Positions 1 through 5,864 of a stretch of DNA of 6,855 nucleotides are shown here, piece by piece. Where the stretch lies: NCBI GenBank assembly GCA_003695085.1, contig RFIV01000020.1, forward strand, positions 1 through 6,855. Direction: 5' to 3'. The notes below the pieces were generated by a model. That model ran no database searches. It was not told where the DNA came from and worked only from the letters and a program-made list of their open reading frames with translations. This DNA is from Gammaproteobacteria bacterium. Its GTDB lineage: Bacteria; Pseudomonadota; Gammaproteobacteria; Pseudomonadales; Oleiphilaceae. The first letter of the stretch is position 1, and every line of letters starts with the position of its first letter. The position numbers and the translations under genes were made by a program.

Positions 1-228
1 TCCAAGGACATGGATGTCATGGGCGACCTGTGGTTTGACTACATTCCAAAAGACTTAGCGTATACAGTAGGTAAACCATGGGGGAAGGCAGAGCAGATGG
101 CGAGCAATATCTACTACACCGTAGGCGAGTATTGGCGTCCCGGGGAAATCACGGATGAGGAAATTACCGGCCTCATTGATGAACAAGAGCTGTTACGCTA
201 CCTGAAACCGGGTGAAACGGTTGATTGA
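1..228 (+). CDS. 3' end of an unrecognised gene (5' end outside window)
   Basis: An open frame enters from the left edge and stops at TGA 226-228, giving the last 75 residues of a protein. I do not recognise the family. The visible part is soluble-looking and rich in aromatic and acidic residues (several Trp and Tyr, an acidic stretch around ITDEE, an end in LKPGETVD), with no Cys, no His and no membrane segment. By my count its G+C is about 50 percent, visibly lower than the genes that follow. A methionine codon at position 10 could be mistaken for a start, but no ribosome site can be judged there and the frame is open to the edge, so a truncated gene is more likely. The next gene, a csrA homologue, begins 40 bases downstream on the same strand, so the two may be cotranscribed. 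Confidence 0.6.
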   Translation, partial: SKDMDVMGDLWFDYIPKDLAYTVGKPWGKAEQMASNIYYTVGEYWRPGEITDEEITGLIDEQELLRYLKPGETVD

Positions 229-268
229 TTAATTGCCCGGCCTCTTTGCACCTCACAAGGACGTGAAC

Positions 269-499
269 ATGACACTGATATTAAGCCGCAAACCGCGGCA
301 GGACATTCGCATCGGCCCGGATACCCGTGTCCGGATACTCGCGGTTTCGGGTGAGGAAGTCCTGCTCGGCATCGAAGCCCGAACAGGCACCCGGGTGCTC
401 AGGCAGGAACTGACAGAGTCGGTCATAAAGGATGATCTGCCTGATTCAGAAGGGTCCACCCCTGACAGCCCTGTGCGCTCGGGCTCGGAAATCGCATAG
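269..499 (+). CDS. csrA: Divergent CsrA/RsmA-family RNA-binding regulator
   Basis: This 76-residue protein matches CsrA, a homodimeric post-transcriptional regulator that binds GGA motifs in mRNA leaders and changes translation or stability. The start is ATG 269 because AAGGA (257-261) lies seven bases before it and the family's N-terminal strand (MTLILSRK) begins there. The RNA-binding Arg44 of E. coli CsrA aligns with R45, and Arg6/Arg7 align with R7/K8. The IGxxxxVRIL and GIEA core is recognisable. Several usually constant positions differ: the VGE after the first strand reads PRQ, RIGVNAP reads LLGIEAR, and the His before the key Arg is Leu. The tail after about residue 55 is longer than in E. 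coli (61 residues in total) and is rich in Ser, Pro, Asp and Glu. It may therefore be a secondary CsrA paralogue rather than the main one. No terminator is visible after it. Confidence 0.82.
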   Translation: MTLILSRKPRQDIRIGPDTRVRILAVSGEEVLLGIEARTGTRVLRQELTESVIKDDLPDSEGSTPDSPVRSGSEIA

Positions 500-600
500 C
501 GCGAAGTACGACGTGATAATACCCCACCAGGTTCGTTGCGGCTCGCGCCTCGCCCTGCAATCCTCTACTATCAGGCTATTACACAAGTCATAGGGTGGTT

Positions 601-1689
601 ATGGGCGAGGCATTTGTCTGGCGGAGTCCCGCCGGGAACTGGCTGGGCATGAATCAGAGTGCGCCGCGCGGGCAGCCGCAGCGGGTTGAGCGTTATGCCG
701 GGCTCACACTGCCCCCTCAGATTGAACTCACGCACGTTACAGTCCCCCGCTTTTCACAGGAAAGTCAGGACCTGATCGTCGGTCGCCCTGCGCCTCTCTG
801 GGGGGTGAGCATGGGGGTCAACTACGGCGGTGTGGCAGGCAGTGTGATCCGGGCTGGAAAGCCGGGGCGGCTTGAACGTTTCAGTCCGCTGCTGAAGGAG
901 GATTTGCTTCGCCTGGCATTGATGCAGGCGCACTCCGCCAAGGCCGCAGTGGGCGTGGTGACTGCCTATCTGGAGCGATTTGGTGAAATCCGTGGCCGCA
1001 CGGTGGCTCCGGCCGTCTATGTCTTTGCCGATGCGGGATCACTCTGGCTACTGGAAACTGAGGGAAATCTCTGGTGGGCGCAGCCCGTGGGCCATATGGA
1101 AGCCGTGGTGGGGGCGCCGGCCTGGCCGGGTGATGCCGTGCTCAAGGCGCTGAATGCCCGGCCTGAAAACCGACGGCCCAAGCTGGCTCTGGAAACAGAT
1201 GCCCGGCGTGCCACCCTGCTCAAGGGACTGGCGCACGTCATCAACCACCATGAAACCGGACACTTCACACCGGTAGCGGATATTCTGCGTGGGGATGTGA
1301 TGGGCCACTGGGAACAGCAGGAGGGCGCCGTGTGTCGGCACGGACGCCTCTGGCAACGGGAAACTGCCAATTCCATGCTGGTTCACCTGGAGGTGGGCAA
1401 GGCGCCCAGACTCTGGTTTACGGGGTCAAGCCGGCCCTGTATTTCGCTGTTCAAGCCTGTGCAGTGGGATGCCGAGCCCTGGTTTCATCGCCATGTGCAC
1501 TTCTGGGAAAACTGGCGACATGCCATCCGCCTCGCCCAGCGCTGGCCGGCCGTGCGTGAACGTCTCATTACGCTTCATCGGGAACTGGAAAACCAGTGGC
1601 AGAACCTGTTGCAGGAGGATGTCAACGTCCTGATCCGTCTCGAGCAATGGTGGAATGCGGTGAATCAGGTACTGAAAATGGCCCGGTAG
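601..1689 (+). CDS. Secernin/peptidase C69-like protein, catalytic Cys absent
   Basis: This 362-residue protein resembles secernins and C69 dipeptidases of the Ntn-hydrolase fold. Recognisable blocks are FVW...GMN near the N-terminus (like FVA...GKNSD), GRPAPLWGVSMGVNYGGV at 61-78, an LLRLAL...AHSAKAAVGVV...LERFG segment at 102-128, LWLLETEGNLWWAQ at 148-161, CRHGR at 245-249, and NSMLVHLE...WFTGSSRPC...FKPV at 257-287. In active members the nucleophile is an N-terminal or near N-terminal Cys before the (D/T)TFVA-like strand. Here that region is MGEAFVW and the first Cys is residue 245. ATG 601 is preferred because AGGGTGG lies at 592-598. GTG 595 is also possible and adds no Cys, and no start codon farther upstream in frame supplies one before the TAA at 517. 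The C-terminal 75 residues are helical and Trp-rich. It is cytosolic, with no signal peptide. Its function is unknown, and it may be a pseudoenzyme. The 101 bases before it hold only weak promoter-like hexamers (for example TACTAT at 566-571). Confidence 0.75.
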   Translation: MGEAFVWRSPAGNWLGMNQSAPRGQPQRVERYAGLTLPPQIELTHVTVPRFSQESQDLIVGRPAPLWGVSMGVNYGGVAGSVIRAGKPGRLERFSPLLKEDLLRLALMQAHSAKAAVGVVTAYLERFGEIRGRTVAPAVYVFADAGSLWLLETEGNLWWAQPVGHMEAVVGAPAWPGDAVLKALNARPENRRPKLALETDARRATLLKGLAHVINHHETGHFTPVADILRGDVMGHWEQQEGAVCRHGRLWQRETANSMLVHLEVGKAPRLWFTGSSRPCISLFKPVQWDAEPWFHRHVHFWENWRHAIRLAQRWPAVRERLITLHRELENQWQNLLQEDVNVLIRLEQWWNAVNQVLKMAR

Positions 1690-1714
1690 TCACCGGGTAC
1701 TACCCATTCCGGTG
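1685..1714. repeat. Cluster of overlapping short inverted repeats
   Basis: Three mutually exclusive dyads share this 30-base stretch. GGTAGT (1685-1690) pairs with ACTACC (1699-1704). GGGTA (1695-1699) pairs with TACCC (1701-1705) around one base. CACCGG (1691-1696) pairs with CCGGTG (1709-1714). The first arm includes the stop codon of the C69-like gene. No T-run follows, so this is not a standard terminator. It could be an operator or an alternative RNA structure ahead of the DJ-1-family gene, or chance in G+C-rich DNA. Confidence 0.3.
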
Positions 1715-1763
1715 CACAACGTGTCAGGCTGACCCGGCTCATTCACAACAAGGAGAACATCCC

Positions 1764-2336
1764 ATGAGCCAACGCATTCTGATTCTCACCGGCGATTATG
1801 CGGAAGACTATGAACTGATGGTACCCTTTCAGGCCCTGCAGGCCTGCGGGCATGAAGTGGTGGCAGTGTGCCCCGACAAGCGGGAAGGGGAGACCGTGAT
1901 CACGGCCATTCATGACTTTGAAGGCGCCCAGACCTACTCTGAAAAACCGGGTCACCGCTTCACGCTCAACGGCACCTTTGACGAGGTACTGGAAAGCGAT
2001 TTCGATGCACTGTTGCTGCCGGGTGGTCGGGCACCGGAATACCTGCGCCTGAACGAGAAGGTCCTGAGTCTGGTGCAGGCGTTTGCTACAGCGGGCAAGC
2101 CCATAGCCGCCATTTGCCACGGCGCGCAGATACTGACCGCTGCGGGAGTGGTCCGGGGCAGGCAGATCTCGGCCTACCCGGCCTGCGCGCCGGAAGTGCG
2201 TCAGGCCGGCGGAGAGTATGCCGAGATTGCGATCGATGCAGCGGTCACCGACGGGCAGTTCGTGACGGCACCGGCCTGGCCGGCGCACCCGGACTGGCTG
2301 AAGCAATTCATGGCTCTGCTGTCGGCTCGGGCGTAA
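1764..2336 (+). CDS. DJ-1/PfpI family protein (glyoxalase III/deglycase-like)
   Basis: This 190-residue protein belongs to the DJ-1/PfpI superfamily and is closest in pattern to the long PfpI/plant DJ-1D-type members. The start at ATG 1764 follows AAGGAG (1750-1755) at eight bases. The elbow Cys is C118 in AICHGAQ, followed by H119. E17 in EDYELMVPFQALQ is the likely Glu that polarises the Cys, as Glu18 does in human DJ-1. LLPGGRAPEYLRL (84-96), AYPACAPE (137-144) and the C-terminal TAPAWPAHPDWL (168-179) are also typical of this subgroup. Members have been described as methylglyoxal-detoxifying glyoxalase III, as stress chaperones or as protease-like enzymes, and the substrate here cannot be told from sequence. 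It is probably cytosolic and oligomeric. It lies 74 bases after the C69-like gene, possibly in one transcript. Its last 29 bases overlap the convergent ribbon-helix-helix gene. Confidence 0.9.
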   Translation: MSQRILILTGDYAEDYELMVPFQALQACGHEVVAVCPDKREGETVITAIHDFEGAQTYSEKPGHRFTLNGTFDEVLESDFDALLLPGGRAPEYLRLNEKVLSLVQAFATAGKPIAAICHGAQILTAAGVVRGRQISAYPACAPEVRQAGGEYAEIAIDAAVTDGQFVTAPAWPAHPDWLKQFMALLSARA

Positions 2337-2613
2337 AGCTCAGGGTCTCGGGGAGCTGGCTGCCTGCCCAGCGTGTGCAGATCACACGCAGCAGGGAGGC
2401 AAAGTTGTCCGGCTCCCGACCTTCTTCAAGAATTTCATCGTACAGTTCAGTAATGAAGCGTGGGGTCGAATAGCCCTGCGCTTCGGCGATCCTGTCCAGA
2501 ATCTGCCAATACAACGCCTCGAGCTTGATACTGGTGACATGCCCGTGCATGCGCACCGAACGACGTTCCCTGCGGTACAGATCCAGCGGAGTGGATGAGT
2601 AAATCTGACACAT
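2308..2613 (-). CDS. Ribbon-helix-helix domain protein (RHH_4-like)
   Basis: This small 101-residue protein has the pattern of the proteobacterial ribbon-helix-helix family (RHH_4, Pfam PF13467 from memory). After an MCQIY start and an Arg-rich segment, RSVRMHGHVTSIKLE (18-32) fits the DNA-contacting beta strand leading into helix A. LYWQILDRIAEAQG (34-47) then fits helix A and STPRFITELYDEILEE (49-64) helix B. NFASLLRVICTRW (70-82) is also characteristic of the group. The tail from 83 on is Pro/Glu-rich and disordered-looking. ATG 2613 is chosen because GGAGG (2624-2620) lies six bases upstream. The gene starts 45 bases after trxC on the same strand with no terminator between, so cotranscription with trxC is likely. 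Its 3' end runs 29 bases into the convergent DJ-1-family gene. Dimeric DNA binding is inferred from the fold, and its target is unknown. Confidence 0.8.
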   Translation of the reverse strand: MCQIYSSTPLDLYRRERRSVRMHGHVTSIKLEALYWQILDRIAEAQGYSTPRFITELYDEILEEGREPDNFASLLRVICTRWAGSQLPETLSFTPEPTAEP

Positions 2614-2658
2614 GGTGCACCTCCCTGTGGCAGCATGCGCCCTCCCGGGGCTCGGGTG

Positions 2659-3108
2659 TTATTGGACGTTGGTCGCAAGTGCCTGTTGCACCCATTGCAT
2701 GAGCTGGGGCTCGGGCAGCGCGCCGGAAATACGGGCCACTTCCTTTCCCCGATGAAACAGTGCCAGGGTTGGGATACTGCGGATGCCCATCTGAGCGGCG
2801 GTGGCCTGTGCTTCTTCGGTATTCACCTTGGCCAGTCTCACCCGGGGTTCCAGCTTGCTCGCTGCAGACTGAAAGACCGGGGCAAACATCTTGCAGGGGC
2901 CACACCACGCTGCCCAGAAATCCACCAGCACCGGGAGATCCTGCTCCGAAATGAAGCGACCAAAATCCGCGTCACCCAGGTTGACGGGCTGGCCCGTGAA
3001 AAGCGGCTGCTTGCACTGCCCGCATTTTCCGCCGTCTGCAAGCCGGGCGGCCGGTACGCGGTTTTTAGCCTGGCAGTGCGGGCAGATGATCATCATGGTA
3101 TCTGACAT
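2659..3108 (-). CDS. trxC: Thioredoxin TrxC (thioredoxin 2), zinc-domain type
   Basis: This 149-residue thioredoxin has the N-terminal zinc-binding domain of TrxC (E. coli TrxC is 139 residues). CPHC (C9, C12) and CGQC (C29, C32) form the zinc site. The thioredoxin fold follows with WCGPC (active C69 and C72), the upstream DFWA strand, and the cis-proline P113 in IRSIPTL. It reduces protein disulfides in the cytosol using electrons from thioredoxin reductase, and zinc-domain thioredoxins are linked to oxidative-stress defence. ATG 3108 fits the family's length and has two GAGG elements upstream (3129-3126 and 3123-3120), the nearer at a rather long 11-base spacing. M5 at 3096 would also keep the zinc domain but lacks a ribosome site. 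The 125-base upstream gap holds promoter-like hexamers and a strong hairpin, so it is probably transcribed apart from phaC. Confidence 0.95.
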   Translation of the reverse strand: MSDTMMIICPHCQAKNRVPAARLADGGKCGQCKQPLFTGQPVNLGDADFGRFISEQDLPVLVDFWAAWCGPCKMFAPVFQSAASKLEPRVRLAKVNTEEAQATAAQMGIRSIPTLALFHRGKEVARISGALPEPQLMQWVQQALATNVQ

Positions 3109-3142
3109 GGTGCGTGTATCCTCATCCTCACATGGCATACGT

Positions 3143-3181
3143 CTGCCGCCTTCGGCCTTGGGCAAGCGAGAAGGCGGGCAG
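3143..3181 (-). other. Stem-loop in trxC leader / downstream of phaC
   Basis: On the plus strand CTGCCGCCTT (3143-3152) pairs with AAGGCGGGCAG (3171-3181), giving ten base pairs with one bulged base and an 18-base loop. The loop contains a further CTTG/CAAG pair (3157-3160 with 3163-3166). No T-run follows on either strand, so it is not a canonical intrinsic terminator. It sits 53 bases past the phaC stop and 34 bases before the trxC start. It could therefore protect the phaC 3' end, aid termination, or fold in the trxC 5' leader. Confidence 0.5.
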
Positions 3182-3209
3182 CCTGAATTCTTACAAATAA
3201 CCAAATGGG

Positions 3210-3244
3210 GATATAATTATGGAATGCAAGCCCTCAACGCTGAA
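3210..3244 (-). promoter_or_regulatory. Candidate sigma-70 promoter(s) for trxC in AT-rich island
   Basis: Reading the minus strand there are two overlapping hexamer pairs. TTCAGC (3244-3239) lies 17 bases from CATAAT (3221-3216), and TTGAGG (3237-3232) lies 16 bases from TATATC (3215-3210). Each pair matches the consensus at 8 of 12 positions. The hexamers overlap the end of phaC. The surrounding 3186-3225 stretch is strikingly AT-rich for this window. It includes the 8-base palindrome ATAATTAT (3213-3220) and ATAACCAAAT (3198-3207), which could be an activator or repressor site. The predicted trxC leader would be about 100 bases long and would contain the hairpin at 3143-3181. Confidence 0.35.
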
Positions 3245-4976
3245 AAACATAGGTGCCGGGGGCGTCGCACAGGGGCGCGTAGCCTGCGTCCACGTTGCCC
3301 ATGGCCGGCGGCTTCGCGTCGCACGGCCCGGAATGCTGCGCCAGCCATGACTGCCATGCCAGCCACCAGGAGCCTTCATAGCGTTCGGCAATGGTTTGCC
3401 ATTGCTCCGGGCTGTAGGTCCGGTCGCCGCTGTGACGGGTATGGATGAGGTAGTCCCGCCGCGGATGACCGGGTTCGCTGATGATGCCGGCGTTGTGTCC
3501 ACCCTTTGTGAGGCAGAACGTGACCTCAGGTGAACTGGTCAGGCGGCGGATCTTGAACACGCTGGGCCAGGGTGCTACGTGATCCTTGGTCGCCCCGACG
3601 GCAAAAATGGGCAGCCGCAGGTCACGCAGGAAAATCGGGCGACCATCCACCTCAAAGCGGCCCTCTGCAAGATCGTTGTTCAGGAAGAGGCTGCGCAGAT
3701 ACTGGCTGTGCATGCGATAGGGCATGCGTGTGGTATCCGCATTCCAGGCCATGAGGTCATTGAGTTTCGGTCGCTCGCCCTTGAGGTATTCATTGACCAG
3801 GCGAGACCAGAGCAAATCCTTGGAGCGCAGCATCATGAAGGCACCGGACATCTGTTTGGCGTCCAGATAGCCCTGTTCCCACATGATGTCCTCAAGAAAG
3901 GTCAGCTGGCTCTCATTGATGAACAGCATCAGTTCCCCGGCTTCCTTGAAGTCGGTCTGGGCTGCGATTAGCGTCATGGACGCCAGCCGGTCATCCCCCT
4001 CACGCGCCATGGTGGCGGCGGCAATGCTGAGAATGGTGCCGCCCAGGCAGTAGCCGGCCGCGTGTACCTTCTGGTCGGGCACGATGGCGTTGATCGCCTT
4101 CAGGGCATCCATCACCCCCATTTCCCGGTAGTCGTCCATGGACAGATTGCGATCTTCCGGCCCGGGGTTGAGCCAGGAGATGATAAAGACCGTGTGCCCC
4201 TGGCCGACCAGCCAGCGCACCAGCGAGTTGTGCTCCGAGAGATCCAGAATGTAATACTTCATGATCCACGCCGGTACCACCAGCACCGGTTCCGGATGCA
4301 CCTTCTTGGTGGAGGGGCTGTACTGAATCAACTCCATCAGGCGATTGCGGTAGACAACTTTGCCTGGCGTGGTGGCAAGATTTTCGCCTACCTTGAACTG
4401 CTCGGCGCCCACCGGCGGTTCGTTGTTGATGATACGGCGCAGATCTTCCAGCCAGTTCTTCACGCCCTGGGCGAAGTTCCTGCCCTTGGTTTCGCGCATG
4501 GCATCCAGTACCTCGGGGTTGAGATACGGGAGGTTGGTCGGGGAGAACATGTCGAGTATCTGGCGGGCACCGAAGGCCACCATGTTTTCATTGCGCGGGC
4601 TGACGCCGGGAATACGTGTGGTCGCATAGTGCCACCACTGCTCCTGCATGAGAAAGCTCTGCTGAATGAACGACCAGGGCATTTTTTGCCAGCTTGGATG
4701 GCGGAAGCGGTAGTCCTGGGGCAGCGGCTTGTAGGGCGGCTCCACGTCCTGACCCAGTGTTCGGCTGAGGCCGTACATGGCCACTCTGCCGAGATTGCGC
4801 ACGGCATTTTCTGCCAGTTCGACCTGTTTGCCCGGCGCACAGGACGCGTGGCTGGCCCAGTCCTGCCAGGCCTGGTACAGAGCAATCGGGGACATGCCCC
4901 CGGTCAGTTTGCCCATGGTGGCATGCACCAGGCGATCCACGGCGCGTGCATTGTGACTGATGGTGTCAGCGTGCAT
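3234..4976 (-). CDS. phaC: Class I-type polyhydroxyalkanoate synthase PhaC
   Basis: This 580-residue PHA synthase polymerises (R)-3-hydroxyacyl-CoA into storage polyester on granules in the cytoplasm. The length matches class I enzymes (589 in Ralstonia eutropha). An N-terminal PhaC_N-type region (about 80-250, with HPSWQKMPWSF at 93-103) precedes an alpha/beta-hydrolase domain. The nucleophile is C310 in the lipase-like box GYCLGG. The catalytic Asp is D465 in GATKDHVAPW and the His is H494 in KGGHNAGI, all spaced as in class I enzymes. WWLAWQSWLAQHSG (537-550) and the terminal DAPGTYV also fit. ATG 4976 has AGGGAG (4989-4984) seven bases upstream. The frame is open farther, to about 5060, but lacks family sequence there. 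The gene lies 105 bases after znuB, and no convincing promoter or terminator is visible in that gap. No phaA, phaB, phaE, phaR or phasin gene is in the window, so monomer supply is encoded elsewhere. Confidence 0.96.
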   Translation of the reverse strand: MHADTISHNARAVDRLVHATMGKLTGGMSPIALYQAWQDWASHASCAPGKQVELAENAVRNLGRVAMYGLSRTLGQDVEPPYKPLPQDYRFRHPSWQKMPWSFIQQSFLMQEQWWHYATTRIPGVSPRNENMVAFGARQILDMFSPTNLPYLNPEVLDAMRETKGRNFAQGVKNWLEDLRRIINNEPPVGAEQFKVGENLATTPGKVVYRNRLMELIQYSPSTKKVHPEPVLVVPAWIMKYYILDLSEHNSLVRWLVGQGHTVFIISWLNPGPEDRNLSMDDYREMGVMDALKAINAIVPDQKVHAAGYCLGGTILSIAAATMAREGDDRLASMTLIAAQTDFKEAGELMLFINESQLTFLEDIMWEQGYLDAKQMSGAFMMLRSKDLLWSRLVNEYLKGERPKLNDLMAWNADTTRMPYRMHSQYLRSLFLNNDLAEGRFEVDGRPIFLRDLRLPIFAVGATKDHVAPWPSVFKIRRLTSSPEVTFCLTKGGHNAGIISEPGHPRRDYLIHTRHSGDRTYSPEQWQTIAERYEGSWWLAWQSWLAQHSGPCDAKPPAMGNVDAGYAPLCDAPGTYVFQR

Positions 4977-5081
4977 GATGTCACTCCCTGATCGGACTTG
5001 AATGTCAGTGGCTGCACAGCATCCGCAAGCCTTCAGGGCCAGCATAGACGTTTTGGGCATGGGGAGCCAGCGTGTTTGGAC

Positions 5082-5864
5082 CTATTGCTGAGCTGGCAGG
5101 ATGCGAAGCAGGCCGAAACCGGCGACCGCGCTAAGGACGATGGCAGGCCCGGCGGGCCAGTCCAGGTACCAGGCGCATGCAAGCCCGCCGCAAACACTGA
5201 GCATGCCCAGCAGGCTGGCATTCAAGGCCATCTTTTCAGGCGTGCGGCTGATGGGGCGCACGGCGGCGGCCGGAATGATCAGCAGGGCAGTGACCAGCAG
5301 CACGCCCACCACCTTGACCGCCGAGGCGATGACGGTGGCCAGCAGTACCGTGAAGATTTGCTGAACGCGGCGAACGGGGACGCCTTCGACTTGCGCCAGA
5401 TCCGGGCTGAGTGTGACCAGAATGAGTTCACGGCGGTAGCGTGCCAGGATCGAGAGTGCCGTGAAGGCAATCAGGGCAGCCAACGCCGCATCCCGCTGGC
5501 CGGAGGCGAGAATGTCGCCGAGCAGAAAGGCTTCGAGACTCACGCCGGGCTGGGGACTCAGGCTGATGGCAACCAGACCGGCGGCCAGGGTGCCGTGTGC
5601 CAGTAATCCCAGGAGCGTGTCGGTGGCCAGCATCCGCTGACGCTCGAGCGCGCTGAGCAGCAGGCCGACGGCAGTCGATACGACGATGATTGCGGCGAAA
5701 GGGGCGATCTCGAACATCAGGCCGAGCGCGATCCCCAGTAACCCGGCATGAGCCAGAGTGTCACCGAAATAGGCCATGCGGCGCCAGACCACGAAGCAAC
5801 CCAGCGGGCCGGTGAGGGCGGCCAGCAGCACACCCGTGAGGAGAGCATGGAAGATGAAGCTCAA
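5082..5864 (-). CDS. znuB: Zinc ABC transporter permease ZnuB (TTG start)
   Basis: This 260-residue hydrophobic protein of the ABC-3 family is the inner-membrane permease of the high-affinity zinc importer (E. coli ZnuB is 261 residues). It shows several membrane segments. Typical family blocks are FVVWRRMAYFGDTLAHAGLLG (24-44), the GVSLEAFLLGDIL segment (107-119) and KVVGVLLVTALLIIPAAAVRP (184-204). It would pair with ZnuC at the membrane and receive zinc from periplasmic ZnuA. The start is TTG at 5864, overlapping the znuC TGA as TTGA, with GAGGT (5878-5874) nine bases upstream. The next in-frame ATG is residue 30, inside a conserved block, so the TTG is well supported. The overlap implies translational coupling to znuC. 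With zur upstream in the same unit, repression by zinc-loaded Zur is expected. Confidence 0.94.
   Translation of the reverse strand: MSFIFHALLTGVLLAALTGPLGCFVVWRRMAYFGDTLAHAGLLGIALGLMFEIAPFAAIIVVSTAVGLLLSALERQRMLATDTLLGLLAHGTLAAGLVAISLSPQPGVSLEAFLLGDILASGQRDAALAALIAFTALSILARYRRELILVTLSPDLAQVEGVPVRRVQQIFTVLLATVIASAVKVVGVLLVTALLIIPAAAVRPISRTPEKMALNASLLGMLSVCGGLACAWYLDWPAGPAIVLSAVAGFGLLRILPAQQ

Noticed and set aside
536..571. Promoter for the C69-like gene (TTGCGG and TACTAT)
   Set aside because: The spacing of 24 bases is too long for sigma-70, and no better partner was found for either hexamer.
1596..1763. Upstream in-frame extension of the DJ-1-family gene
   Set aside because: It would overlap the C69-like gene by about 90 bases and has no family similarity, whereas ATG 1764 has AAGGAG at ideal spacing and the family's usual N-terminus.
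3109..3204. 32-residue N-terminal extension of TrxC
   Set aside because: It runs through the hairpin and the AT-rich island, adds no family sequence, and would make the protein much longer than other TrxC proteins.
3191..3217. Plus-strand promoter TTACAA-N15-TATAAT
   Set aside because: The -10 is perfect but the -35 is poor and the spacing short, and it would only drive antisense RNA into phaC. It is kept as part of the AT-rich island finding, not as a feature.
2891..3448. Plus-strand open frame spanning the trxC-phaC gap, preceded by no gene
   Set aside because: It overlaps trxC and the end of phaC in antisense, is Arg/Ser/Pro-rich in the way of a shadow frame, and has no supporting ribosome site that I can see.
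4062..4991. Long plus-strand open frame opposite phaC
   Set aside because: It lies wholly antisense to a gene with intact catalytic motifs. Long antisense frames are common in G+C-rich DNA and the translation resembles nothing I know.
4977..5060. 28-residue N-terminal extension of PhaC
   Set aside because: It lacks family sequence. ATG 4976 has a clear AGGGAG ribosome site and gives the usual class I length.
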